A stretch of DNA of 64,000 bases, from NCBI RefSeq assembly GCF_000265295.1, contig NC_018002.1, positions 744,001-808,000 on the forward strand, written 5' to 3'. This document shows, in pieces, positions 43,305 to 52,528 of this stretch; the stretch's first letter is position 1, and the number at the start of each line of letters is the position of its first letter. Origin of the DNA: Sulfurospirillum barnesii SES-3. GTDB taxonomy: Bacteria > Campylobacterota > Campylobacteria > Campylobacterales > Sulfurospirillaceae. The notes under the pieces are model-generated. The model was not told the origin of the DNA. It made no database searches and was given only the letters and a program-made list of their open reading frames with translations. The position numbers were made by a program, and so were the translations under genes.

Positions 43305-43904
43305 ATGCGACGTTTAGAATTTAGTTGTGAAGAGAAAACGCTTCGTGATGAGATACTCCAATCGTGTGAGTATGGTATTCTCTCTTTGAGCGTAGATAAT
43401 CTGCCTTATGGTGTGCCTCTTAATTTTGTCTGGCACAAGGAAGCCCTTTACTATCACGGAGCGGATGAAGGTCGAAAAGTAGAGCTCATCCATGCCAATG
43501 CTAACGCTTCCTTTAGCGTTGTTAAACCTTTGTCGCTCATCCCTTCTCACTTTAGTAACACACGTTCTGCCTGTCCTGCTACGCAATTTTTCCTTTCTCT
43601 TATTTTAGAGGGTAAAATTGAATGGGTACCCTGCATGGATGAAAAAGCAGAAGCGCTCAATGCACTGATGCAAAAGCTCCAACCTGAGGGTGGCTACGAT
43701 ATGATTGATGCCAAAAATGCAATGTATCAAAAAATGCTCTCAACGCTTGGTGTGTATAAACTCATGCCATCTGCCATTTCGTTCAAACTGAAAGCAGGGC
43801 AAAACCTCTCAGAAGAGCGTAAAAAAGTGTTGATAGAAAAGCTTCTTGAGCGAGGAACGAAGCTCGATGAGCTCACCATTAAGATGATAAAGCGTTACAT
43901 GTAA
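43305..43904 (+). CDS. Pyridoxamine 5'-phosphate oxidase-like flavin-binding protein
   Basis: A 199-residue protein of the NimA/PNPOx-like split-barrel family: YGILSLSVDNLPYGVPLNFVW and LYYHGADEGRKVELIHAN are typical, and ATQFFLSLILEGKIEWV follows. Members bind FMN or heme and include nitroimidazole reductases. The final codons TAC ATG TAA are a TTACATGTAA copy, so the palindrome supplies the stop codon. It is monocistronic. The substrate is unknown. Confidence 0.78.
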   Translation: MRRLEFSCEEKTLRDEILQSCEYGILSLSVDNLPYGVPLNFVWHKEALYYHGADEGRKVELIHANANASFSVVKPLSLIPSHFSNTRSACPATQFFLSLILEGKIEWVPCMDEKAEALNALMQKLQPEGGYDMIDAKNAMYQKMLSTLGVYKLMPSAISFKLKAGQNLSEERKKVLIEKLLERGTKLDELTIKMIKRYM

Positions 43905-43928
43905 AGATTTGTGAGCGTTGAAAAAAGC

Positions 43929-44585
43929 TCACGAATCTTTTAATCCGTCCAAACGATACCCCACTTCTTTAATGGTTTTAATAGCCCCCTCAGGCAGTTT
44001 GGAGCGTAAGCGTTTCACCAGTGCTCGAATATTAAAAATAGTGGTCTCTTCCCCTTGCCAAACGTATTCATCAATCTCGAAAAAAGGAACGGTTCGGGTG
44101 GTGTCTTTGATGAATAAATCTAAAAAAAGATACTCTTTTCTACCTAGAAAAATCTCCTCTTTTTGGGGATTGAAGAGGCGTTGGTTTTTAAAATCATAGA
44201 TATATCCTTGCCATAATTCAATGGTTGAACTCTCAACGTGACACAGTTTTTTAATTTTATGCACCAGCTCGTAAATAAAAAAAGGTTTTTTCAAGTAGTC
44301 ATTACAGCCTATCTCATAGGAGGTTTGAATCTTTTCCAAATCGTGATTGGAGCTGATGATAATGACAGGGACTTCTTTATTGAACAGACGAATGGACTCT
44401 AAAATGCTAATACCATCAAGGGAAGGGACGTTGATGTCGATGATAAAACAGTGGTATCCTTTGTTAATCTCTTCAAGTGCCCTCTCCCCATCGTTAAAGA
44501 CTCTCACATCATACCCGTGTTGGGTGAGTACATCGCTAATCACATCGCACAGCGATGCATTGTCTTCAAGGAGTAAAAGTTTCAT
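43929..44585 (-). CDS. OmpR-type response regulator
   Basis: A 218-residue regulator: receiver with phosphorylatable Asp in FIIDINVPS and Lys in YLKKPFF, then a winged-helix DNA-binding domain (LGRKEYLFLDLFIKDTTRTVPFFEIDEYVW). The start overlaps the stop of the upstream kinase gene by four bases, so they form a pair. The target genes are unknown. Confidence 0.9.
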   Translation of the reverse strand: MKLLLLEDNASLCDVISDVLTQHGYDVRVFNDGERALEEINKGYHCFIIDINVPSLDGISILESIRLFNKEVPVIIISSNHDLEKIQTSYEIGCNDYLKKPFFIYELVHKIKKLCHVESSTIELWQGYIYDFKNQRLFNPQKEEIFLGRKEYLFLDLFIKDTTRTVPFFEIDEYVWQGEETTIFNIRALVKRLRSKLPEGAIKTIKEVGYRLDGLKDS

Positions 44586-46432
44586 ACCACGTTTCCTAAG
44601 GTAATGCTAAAGCGTGCCCCCATTGGGGTATTGTCTGCTTTGATGGTTCCATTCATTTTATTTTCCAAAATAATTTTTGACATATAAAGACCAATACCAT
44701 GCCCATGCTCTTTAGTGGTGTAGTACGCATCAAAAATATAAGGCAGTTTTTCCTCAGGTATGCCTCCTGCGTTATCACTGATTTCGATAATAACAGTGTG
44801 CGCATGGTTGTAAACCACAATAGCAATTAAGCCTCGTTTGATTTTTTTGGCCTCTCTTTGATGCACAATTTGCTCTTTAGCGTTATTGACAATGTTGAGC
44901 AGGGTTTGCATAAACTCATTTTTATAGCCCAGCACGCTTAAATTGGTTGCATGGCTAATATCGATGGTAACATCAATATAGTTGTATTTAATCGTATGCG
45001 AAATAATGCCCATCATGGTCTCAATCGCCTCATTGACATCAAAAACCGTTTTGGTCGTGGAGGGCATAATAAAGGCTTGAAAACTGTTGATGGTATCGGT
45101 CATGTAGCGTACTTGTACCATAATGTCATGGATGTATTTATCGTTTTTTTCATCAAAGGCACTGCCTACACTAAAGGCGTGTTTTTGCACCAAAGCGGTG
45201 ATCTCAACGAGTGGATTTTTCCACTGATGGGCAATGGAGGAAAAAATATCCCCAATTTCAGCCAGTTTAGATTGTTGGATGATGAATTGTTGATGTTTGT
45301 TCTTTTGAAGTTCACTTTCACGGTACTTTTTCTCATCTTTAATACGCATGTAAATGTTGTGAATCAGCGCTAAAATAAGCAAAATGAGTAGGGGTAAAAT
45401 GAGTAAAATGGCATCCACATATTTTTTATGTTTGTCTAAAAAGCGCACAGGCGTGTTGACAAAACGCAAAGATTGTGTGAGCAAAAAAGGCTCTAGTTTG
45501 AATTTGTTGATTTTTTCATGGTTAAAAATGTATTCGTGGTTTTTATCGGTGATGATTTTATTGGAAGCGGTGGGATTGCGTAGAATGTCTCGTGCTAAAT
45601 TGCCCGTGGTTTCTCCTAATTTGTAGGTTAAAATGGACTTGCCACCCACAATACCTCGGGTGATAAAAAAAGAGTCCGTGGCAAAGACAGGAATTTCAAA
45701 CAGATCAATCGTATAAGCGATTTTATAATTTTTATAAAATTGGTCGTAATTGCCCCCGTAAAAAGGGATAAACAAAATGGTTTCATCGGGCGTAAAGATA
45801 GAAAACTTCTCTCTCATCTCTTGCAGGCTCAAATCCCCAATGTACTCAACCTCGCAGTTTAAACGCATGGCATCAAGGGTGTTTTTGATGGAAATATTGG
45901 TTTTATCTTCTGGATTTTTTTCGTTTAAAATATAGAGCTTTTTGAGGGAAGGGATCATGGTTAAAATAATATTAACATTATCCTCAATCGCTCTTTCTTT
46001 AATGACCCCTGAAATTTTATTGGCAAGTCCTTGTTTGAGCGCATCTTCGTAGGAAAAAAACTCCATACTGGAAAATAAAATACGCTCGTTCACAAAAAAG
46101 TCATAGTAGTGGTGCAGTAAAAAAGTATAGGCATGTTTGTCCACAGGAATAATCAAATCATAATGGGTATGTTTGAGTTTGATCTCTAAAAGATTGCGAA
46201 GCGTGGTGTAATCCTCTTTGCTTTTGGCTGCTTTCCCACTCATATAGATAACATCCGCATCCATGTCAGACTTTGCTAAAACATCTTTGATGCCTAGGAT
46301 AATATCATTGCTCCATTTAAAATTTTTAGGATACGAGTCAATAATGAGCACACGTTTTTCCTCCTGCGCCATCAGAGTATGACTAAAAAATAAGAAGAGA
46401 TAAAAAGCATAGAAAAAAGCGTAATGTCGCAT
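44582..46432 (-). CDS. Sensor histidine kinase with substrate-binding-protein-like sensor
   Basis: A membrane kinase of 616 residues. ATG 46432 has AAGG six bases upstream and begins directly at the signal sequence (RHYAFFYAFYLFLFFSHTLMAQ); the frame is open to 46459. The periplasmic part (about 25-320) resembles ABC-type substrate-binding proteins of the BMP/TrpX-like kind: KRVLIIDSYPKNFKWSNDIILGIKDVL, DLIIPVDKHAY, LFIPFYGGNY. A membrane helix (about 335-355), H-box (AHQWKNPLVEIT), N-box (NIVNNAKEQI) and G-box (GHGIGLYMSK) follow. It may sense a small ligand directly. It lies downstream of the amidohydrolase operon, separated by a hairpin. Confidence 0.85.
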   Translation of the reverse strand: MRHYAFFYAFYLFLFFSHTLMAQEEKRVLIIDSYPKNFKWSNDIILGIKDVLAKSDMDADVIYMSGKAAKSKEDYTTLRNLLEIKLKHTHYDLIIPVDKHAYTFLLHHYYDFFVNERILFSSMEFFSYEDALKQGLANKISGVIKERAIEDNVNIILTMIPSLKKLYILNEKNPEDKTNISIKNTLDAMRLNCEVEYIGDLSLQEMREKFSIFTPDETILFIPFYGGNYDQFYKNYKIAYTIDLFEIPVFATDSFFITRGIVGGKSILTYKLGETTGNLARDILRNPTASNKIITDKNHEYIFNHEKINKFKLEPFLLTQSLRFVNTPVRFLDKHKKYVDAILLILPLLILLILALIHNIYMRIKDEKKYRESELQKNKHQQFIIQQSKLAEIGDIFSSIAHQWKNPLVEITALVQKHAFSVGSAFDEKNDKYIHDIMVQVRYMTDTINSFQAFIMPSTTKTVFDVNEAIETMMGIISHTIKYNYIDVTIDISHATNLSVLGYKNEFMQTLLNIVNNAKEQIVHQREAKKIKRGLIAIVVYNHAHTVIIEISDNAGGIPEEKLPYIFDAYYTTKEHGHGIGLYMSKIILENKMNGTIKADNTPMGARFSITLGNVV

Positions 46433-46530
46433 CAAAAACCTTAAGAACATAATAAACAATATAACGCAATTTTAGTGACTCTGGGTTGAATCTTTGCATA
46501 AAAACAACCCGATCAAGCAGGTAAATTCTT

Positions 46531-46569
46531 TTTACATGTAAAGATATGCAGAGGAGAATGCCTCTGCAT
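46531..46569 (-). terminator. Terminator after the dcuC-amidohydrolase operon
   Basis: ATGCAGAGG-AGAATG-CCTCTGCAT (46546-46569), a perfect 9-bp stem next to the abgA-like stop, followed on the minus strand by TTTACATGTAAA (46531-46542). Confidence 0.55.
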
Positions 46570-46572
46570 GGT

Positions 46573-47886
46573 TTATTTGGCGCTAAGCATGTAGGCTGAG
46601 CGTAAAAAGAGATCAACGCCTGTCACCAAACAGCTCTCATCAAAGTCAAAACATTGGTTATGGTGTCCTGCTTCAAGTTTTGCACCTATCATCATATAAC
46701 CGCTTTGTCCCCCTTGATTTTGTACCGCTTGCATAAAATGTGCAAAGTCTTCGCATGCCCCAAAATCGCAGGTTTTCACGATGGCATCCTTTTCAATGAA
46801 CGGTGATTCAAGAGCCACTTTTTCATAAAGTTCGGTAATAAACGCTGAACTATCGCCACCACTGGTTCCTCCGACATCTTTTACACGGTAACCCACTGAG
46901 TGAATTTTTGAGACTCCCTCTAGGATGTTCATGCATTTTTCTTTCATAAAGGCATTGAGTTCTGTGGTCACGCCTCTGGTTTCACACGCCATAAAGGCAT
47001 TGGGTGCAATGACATTGCGTCCTTCACCTGCTCTTAAAACGCCCACATTCACACGGGTAATACCCTGACTGTGGCGGGTAATGCCATGCATTAAAAGGGC
47101 GGCTTCTGCGGCAGCTAAAAGCGCGTTTGCTCCCTCTTCCGGTGCGCCTGCTGCATGGGCAGATGTGCCATGAAACGTCACATCAAATTTGGAAGTGGCG
47201 AGGAAGTTATTAACTCCGCAAATAAGACCTCCGCTTTTTTTAGACTGAAAGCCTATGTGTGCGCCCAAAAGATAATCGACTCCCTTTAAAATGCCCGCTT
47301 TTTCCATAGCAACCGCACCTCTGGTTCCCTCCTCAGCCGTTTGGAAAATAAAGCGAAACACTCCTTTAAAATCCTCTTTGTGTTCGCTAATGAGTTTGGC
47401 GAGCCCTAAACCGATGGTAATGTGCCCATCATGCCCACATGTATGCGCAATCCCATCAATGTCCGCACGAAATCCCTCTTTAAACGGGCGGTGGGCTAAA
47501 TCTTTGCTCTCGGTAACATCCACGGCATCAATGTCAAAGCGAAATGCCACGCAAGGGCCAGGACGCCCTGTGTCAAGCTCTGCTACCACGCCTGTGAGCC
47601 CATCTTCCATGACATTTAAGAGAGCATACTCTTCAGGACAGAGCAGTTTTTTGGCACGAAGCAGTGCTTCATCCAGTGCTTCTTTTGAGCCTACTCCTTG
47701 CCTTGCATCTGCCACCATAATGTCTCGTCCCATCTTAAGTGTGTACCCATAACTTTTGAGTTTTTCAATAATTTTGACGGTGGTAAAAAAGGTAAACCAG
47801 CCCGTTTCAGGGTGTTGGTGAAAAAATCGACGTGTCTCTATCAGTTCTTTTTCTAAACTTTTTGCTCTTTGTGCAATGCTATCCAT
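46573..47886 (-). CDS. M20-family amidohydrolase (AbgA-like)
   Basis: A 437-residue zinc peptidase-fold hydrolase. Motifs: VAFRFDIDAVDV, AHTCGHDGHITIGLGLA (metal-binding), FQTAEEGTRGAVAMEKAG and FHGTSAHAAGAPEEGANALLAAA (dimerisation domain). It is closest in style to AbgA, the p-aminobenzoyl-glutamate hydrolase subunit, and to related N-acyl amino acid hydrolases. No AbgB is adjacent; its neighbour is a different M20 amidase. It is last in an operon with a DcuC-like carrier. The substrate is probably an acylated or carbamoylated amino acid. Confidence 0.82.
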   Translation of the reverse strand: MDSIAQRAKSLEKELIETRRFFHQHPETGWFTFFTTVKIIEKLKSYGYTLKMGRDIMVADARQGVGSKEALDEALLRAKKLLCPEEYALLNVMEDGLTGVVAELDTGRPGPCVAFRFDIDAVDVTESKDLAHRPFKEGFRADIDGIAHTCGHDGHITIGLGLAKLISEHKEDFKGVFRFIFQTAEEGTRGAVAMEKAGILKGVDYLLGAHIGFQSKKSGGLICGVNNFLATSKFDVTFHGTSAHAAGAPEEGANALLAAAEAALLMHGITRHSQGITRVNVGVLRAGEGRNVIAPNAFMACETRGVTTELNAFMKEKCMNILEGVSKIHSVGYRVKDVGGTSGGDSSAFITELYEKVALESPFIEKDAIVKTCDFGACEDFAHFMQAVQNQGGQSGYMMIGAKLEAGHHNQCFDFDESCLVTGVDLFLRSAYMLSAK

Positions 47887-47889
47887 TTT

Positions 47890-49131
47890 TTATCCTTCGT
47901 TTGCTAAGGTAATGAGGGTTTTAGTAATCACTTCTGTAGCGTACATAACATCATCCATATTCACTTCTTCAGCGATATTGTGGCTAATGCCCTCTTTGCA
48001 CGGCACAAAGACCATCCCTGTATGCGTTGAAACATAAGGCATATGCATCGCATCGTGTCCTGCTCCGCTTGGAAGTTTTAGGGTTGGAATGTGAAGTTTT
48101 TTTGCTTCATTTTCAAGGGTTTCTATGATTTTTTTATCGAGGCTTACAGGTATGTCATGGGTGAGCACTTTGAGGGTATAAATCAGACCCCTATCGTGCG
48201 TAATTTTTTCGATACCTTTTTCAATCAATAAGGCTGCTTTTTCAAGATTTGCATGGTCAATATCTCGAATATCAATACCCAAACTCACACTGCCTGGAAT
48301 GACATTCAGCACACCAGGAGTTGCATTGGCAAAGCCTACCGTTGCTACGGTGGTTTCACCCGCTTTTTCTTTGGCAACATTTTCTACATGTAAAATAATT
48401 TCCGCCGCACACGCAAGTGCGTCAGCGCGCATGTTCATGGGTGTTGCCCCTGAGTGGTCAGCTCTGCCTTGCAGGGTTAAGGCGTAGCGAATGGGGGCAG
48501 CAATGCCTGTGACAATGCCCACAGGAATATTTTTGTTCTCCAACACAGGGCCTTGTTCTATGTGCAATTCTAAGTAGGCATAAAAGGTATCTGGAGGAAG
48601 TGTGGCATTGTCCATCGTCTCAACCGCACATCCAAACTCCTTAGCTGCTTCATAAAGGCTGATTCCCTCTTTGTCTTTCAGGTTTTCAAGCGCCTCTGTG
48701 GAGAGTTTGCCTGCCATGACTTTGCTTCCCACGGTTGCCATGTTAAAACGGCTAGACTCTTCGCAGGAGAAAATAATGAGCTCAAACGGACGTTTATGAG
48801 AAATTTTCTGCTCTTTAATGGCACGAATGGCTTCAAGACCGCACATCACCCCTAGCGTGCCATCAAAACAGCCACCCAAAGGAACGCTATCTAAGTGAGA
48901 GCCAATGGCAACGGCAGGCAGGGGAAGTTCCCCCTCAATACGCCCAAAAATATTGCCAATGGCATCTTCACGAATAGTCATACCCACGGCTTGCATGAGT
49001 GTTTTGACATACTCACGTGCGTGGGCTTCCTCTTTGGAGAAAGCCAAACGGGTAATGCCTCCTTGAGGGAGGGCTCCAAAACGGCTAATGGTCTTTATCT
49101 CCTCACTGAGACGTGTTGCATTTATCATCAC
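47890..49131 (-). CDS. M20 hydantoinase/carbamoylase-family amidase
   Basis: A 413-residue zinc hydrolase of the AllC/HyuC/AmaB group: AIGSHLDSVPLGGCFDGTLGVMCGLEAI with the metal ligands, FSCEESSRFNMATVGSKVMAG, LELHIEQGPVLENKNIPVGIVTGIAAPIRYAL, GRADHSGATPM and LPSGAGHDAMHM. Enzymes of the group remove a carbamoyl or ureido group from N-carbamoyl amino acids, allantoate or ureidoglycine. It is three bases upstream of the AbgA-like gene and seven downstream of dcuC, so the three act together. The exact substrate cannot be told. Confidence 0.86.
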   Translation of the reverse strand: MMINATRLSEEIKTISRFGALPQGGITRLAFSKEEAHAREYVKTLMQAVGMTIREDAIGNIFGRIEGELPLPAVAIGSHLDSVPLGGCFDGTLGVMCGLEAIRAIKEQKISHKRPFELIIFSCEESSRFNMATVGSKVMAGKLSTEALENLKDKEGISLYEAAKEFGCAVETMDNATLPPDTFYAYLELHIEQGPVLENKNIPVGIVTGIAAPIRYALTLQGRADHSGATPMNMRADALACAAEIILHVENVAKEKAGETTVATVGFANATPGVLNVIPGSVSLGIDIRDIDHANLEKAALLIEKGIEKITHDRGLIYTLKVLTHDIPVSLDKKIIETLENEAKKLHIPTLKLPSGAGHDAMHMPYVSTHTGMVFVPCKEGISHNIAEEVNMDDVMYATEVITKTLITLANEG

Positions 49132-49137
49132 TACTCC

Positions 49138-50406
49138 TTAAAATGCGAGCATAAAATAGGCAGTTGTAAGAGCTAAAATCATACCTAAAGCGGTACGTTT
49201 AACCATATCAAGGGTAGAGACTTTCGCAAAGCCCGCACAAATAATGGCAGCGCCTGCAAGCGGTGACATCGTGCGACCAATAGCACCACTAAGGGCGGCT
49301 AAAGAGCCCATACGCTCTATCGTTGTTCCAAACTCCACCGCAAATGGCGTGACGGCTTTGTTAAACGCAAAGGCTGCAGCATCGCCTGAACCTGTCACCA
49401 CAGCCAGTAAAAAAGGTCCAACGGTTGCGCCAATGGATGCCATGCTAGGATTGGAAATTAAAACGGAAATAAAAGCATCAACCGCACCTAAGGCTTGAAG
49501 TCCTGAAACAAAAACAGTAGCAGCGATGATAATACCAAAGATTTGTCCATACGCTCCACCCATACCATTAAAGAAACCTTCTGAAACTTTTGTGGGGTTG
49601 GTACGTGTGATGATGACCGCTAAAAAAGCACCAATAAGCATCGCTTCAGGCACACCCATTTTAAGCATAGGCACCCATCCTGTAAAACCAACCACCAAAA
49701 TTGCCAATGGAATGATGTTCACAAGCGCAAAAAGAGGGTTAATTTTGAAGCTGGTATCAATGTGGAAGTCTTTATCTTCAGAAACATACCCTTTGTGCTC
49801 TTTAAGATAAATGGCTAAGAGTCCAATGGCAATGGATGCTACAACAATACTGCTAATCGTCGCAAATTTGTGGGTATTGATAACATCCAATACCGTCACT
49901 TTTGCCAAATCCGCCACAAAAGGGTTGTGCGAAAGCCCTGGGCTTAGCATACTACCATACGTTCCACTAAACACAGCAGCTGCAGCCATAGCAGGACGTA
50001 CGCCTGAGTGAATCAATAAAGGAATAAAAATCGCACCCACTGCCGCCGCACAGCCTGCTGCTGAGGGAAGGGCGATGTTAATGGCAAAGGTCAGTAGGGT
50101 TGCTACTGGAACCAGAAAAATGCCTGCACGTTTTAAGACGTTACCAAGCAGGGCGACTAAATGTTTGTCGCATCCTGTCATTTTAAGCACAGCGGCAAAA
50201 CCTAGAACCGAACAAATCGCTTGAATGAGCCCACCTGAGACCATCACTTTTGAAAAGGATTCAAACGCTTTCATCGGCGCTAGGGCAAAACATGCCATAA
50301 AAACACCTGCAACCAAAAGTACGAGTTTTGTGTCGTATTTTTTGACTAAAAAATAGACGACTGCCACTATGGTGAGTAGGGCGACTGCAATCTTTAATAT
50401 CTCCAT
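49138..50406 (-). CDS. DcuC-family carboxylate transporter
   Basis: A 422-residue membrane carrier with about 12 helices, resembling DcuC: VFSGTYGSMLSPGLSHNPFVADLAKV and GSGDAAAFAFNKAVTPFAVEFG are typical. DcuC proteins move C4-dicarboxylates such as fumarate, succinate and aspartate. Since the next two genes encode amidases of acylated or carbamoylated amino acids, this carrier may import such a derivative, for example N-carbamoyl-aspartate, instead. AAGGAG precedes ATG 50406. Confidence 0.83.
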   Translation of the reverse strand: MEILKIAVALLTIVAVVYFLVKKYDTKLVLLVAGVFMACFALAPMKAFESFSKVMVSGGLIQAICSVLGFAAVLKMTGCDKHLVALLGNVLKRAGIFLVPVATLLTFAINIALPSAAGCAAAVGAIFIPLLIHSGVRPAMAAAAVFSGTYGSMLSPGLSHNPFVADLAKVTVLDVINTHKFATISSIVVASIAIGLLAIYLKEHKGYVSEDKDFHIDTSFKINPLFALVNIIPLAILVVGFTGWVPMLKMGVPEAMLIGAFLAVIITRTNPTKVSEGFFNGMGGAYGQIFGIIIAATVFVSGLQALGAVDAFISVLISNPSMASIGATVGPFLLAVVTGSGDAAAFAFNKAVTPFAVEFGTTIERMGSLAALSGAIGRTMSPLAGAAIICAGFAKVSTLDMVKRTALGMILALTTAYFMLAF

Positions 50407-50539
50407 TTTGAACGCTCCTTAAAGGGTAAGTATCCTAGAAGTTTAAACTTTTAAGGAGATTTCTACATAATGTAATTTCTTAAAAAAATATTAACATATC
50501 TGAATTTTCTGAGGAACCTTTACATGTAAACTCAAGATG

Positions 50540-52528
50540 CTATAAGTGTTTAGGTTTTCCAAAATAATACCCTTGCGAATAATCAATTCCCATATCACGT
50601 ACCATTTTGTAGATAATTTCATTTTCGACATACTCCGCAACGGTTGAGAGTTTTTGTTTTTTGGCAAATAAAATGATTGTTTCGACAATATTCTGGTTCA
50701 CTTCATTGGTGTGGATGTTCTTGATTAAGCTACCATCAATTTTTAAAATATCAGGTTCAAAAAAGAGCAAGCGCTCAAAATTGGAATAGCCTGTTCCAAA
50801 GTCATCAATCGCAATTTTAACCCCTTGTGCTTTCACATCCTGGATAAAGCGTTTAATAGCGTTTATATCTTTCATATTTTCACTCTCTAAAATCTCAAAA
50901 ATAAGCCGAGGAGCGTGCTTTTTGTAGATTTGCAAAAGGGAGTGAATATGCTCAAGAATGCTCTCTTGCTCAATATCTTGCATGGAAAGATTAATAGAAA
51001 TGGAAGCATTAGGAACTTTATGCAGTGCTTCAAAAGAGTTGTTGAGCACAATTTTAGTGATTTTATTGGAGTAGCGTCCTTTTTTGGCAACATCTAAAAA
51101 ACAAGCAGGGGAGAGAAGTTTTCCCTCTTCATTGACGAGGCGCACAAGCGATTCGTATTTTTCGATTTCTTGGGTTTGGTTGTTAATAATAGGCTGAAAA
51201 TAGGAGATAATTTTTTGGTTATCAATAGCCGTTTTAATCATATAGAGCGTTTCAATATTGCGCAGAGCATTGTCGTATTCGATGTCATTGAGCCCATCGG
51301 CATAGACAATGGGCTTTTTGCTAGCCATTGCATGGTCAATACCAATCTTAGCATCTTCAAAAATCTTAAAAACCCCATAGGTGTAACTGCACACCACGGA
51401 GATGTCATATTCAATGCCATCGATTCGAACAACATACTCTTTGACATTGGCAAGAAAGCGCTCTAGGGTCTCATACAGTTCTTCTCTGGTGGCTTGACAT
51501 GTGCGTCTATCTATCACAAAAGCATAGAGCCCATTTTCCAAAAAATAGACTTTTTGAAAGCCACACATGGAAGGCATAAGGTATAAGAGGGCTTTGTAAA
51601 AAGCGCTTTCTATTTTTTCCACACTGCTTTTGTTGTAAAATTTTTCCAAAATCGCATAATCTTCAATTTGTACCAGAATTAAGACGGAGAGTTTATTGGC
51701 TTCTAAAAAATCAAAGAGCTGTTTTTTATCGCTCATAATCGCAGTAACATCATGGCGCAAGGAAATATACTCTTCGATGTCACCGTGTGCATTTAAAATC
51801 GGCTGAATGGTTGTTTTCACATAATAACTTTCACCATTCTTGTTGCGATTTTTAACAATGCCCTGCCATGTTTTTTTCTCCTCTTTAATGGTATGCCACA
51901 ACTCTTCAAAGGTGCTTTTAGGCACATCAGGGTGACGAATAATATTATGATTTTTGCCAAGCAATTCTTCTTCGCTGTAGCCAGAAATACGGCAAAATTG
52001 CTCATTAACATAGGTGATGCGCCCTTGCGGGTCACTTTTGGAGATAATGGCACTAAGGTTGGTGATGTTTTCATATTGTTGGAGCAAGAGGCTTTTTTTT
52101 GCGTGTTCTTTTTTTAGACTCATTTTCTCAAGGAGTTTTCCCAGAGTCGCACCAAATTGGCTAAGGCTTAAAGGTTTAAAGAGGTAGCCATCCACCCCAC
52201 AATCAACCGTTTTAGGAAAATGGTGCGCTTCATGCAATTCAGATAGGACAATAATAGCTATATCTGGATTGTGCTTGCGAATCTTCTCAATAAGCTCCAC
52301 ACCATGCATAAACGGAAGATTTAAGGTGGTAATAATTAAGTCAATGGTGCTGTGGTGGCGTAGGTAAAGACTGAGTCCCTCCTTGCCATCTTGCGCCATT
52401 ATTACATGGTCAAAAAATTTTGAAAAGAGGTGTGTGGCACTCTCTTTAGCATGTTCATCATGCTCAATGTATAAAAGACGCATCTCCTTGCTCAATTGCC
52501 TCAGTGTTGCAATGTGTGCTCTTTCCAC
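50540..52528 (-). CDS. Receiver-PAS-GGDEF-EAL protein
   Basis: A 662-residue c-di-GMP-type signalling protein. A response-regulator receiver is at about 15-130 with Asp in LIITTLNLP, a degenerate version in which the acidic residue is replaced by Thr. A PAS domain follows (about 150-265, ITYVNEQFCRISGYSEEELLGKNHNIIRHPD), then a degenerate GGDEF region without a GGDEF motif, and an EAL domain (about 420-660) with ESLVRL, NLSMQD, EILES, DDFGTGYSNF, KIDGS and QGYYFGKP. The last looks able to break down c-di-GMP. GTG 52528 with AGGAG seven bases before it is preferred; ATG 52483 is the alternative. The start lies within the end of psd. Confidence 0.87.
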   Translation of the reverse strand: MERAHIATLRQLSKEMRLLYIEHDEHAKESATHLFSKFFDHVIMAQDGKEGLSLYLRHHSTIDLIITTLNLPFMHGVELIEKIRKHNPDIAIIVLSELHEAHHFPKTVDCGVDGYLFKPLSLSQFGATLGKLLEKMSLKKEHAKKSLLLQQYENITNLSAIISKSDPQGRITYVNEQFCRISGYSEEELLGKNHNIIRHPDVPKSTFEELWHTIKEEKKTWQGIVKNRNKNGESYYVKTTIQPILNAHGDIEEYISLRHDVTAIMSDKKQLFDFLEANKLSVLILVQIEDYAILEKFYNKSSVEKIESAFYKALLYLMPSMCGFQKVYFLENGLYAFVIDRRTCQATREELYETLERFLANVKEYVVRIDGIEYDISVVCSYTYGVFKIFEDAKIGIDHAMASKKPIVYADGLNDIEYDNALRNIETLYMIKTAIDNQKIISYFQPIINNQTQEIEKYESLVRLVNEEGKLLSPACFLDVAKKGRYSNKITKIVLNNSFEALHKVPNASISINLSMQDIEQESILEHIHSLLQIYKKHAPRLIFEILESENMKDINAIKRFIQDVKAQGVKIAIDDFGTGYSNFERLLFFEPDILKIDGSLIKNIHTNEVNQNIVETIILFAKKQKLSTVAEYVENEIIYKMVRDMGIDYSQGYYFGKPKHL

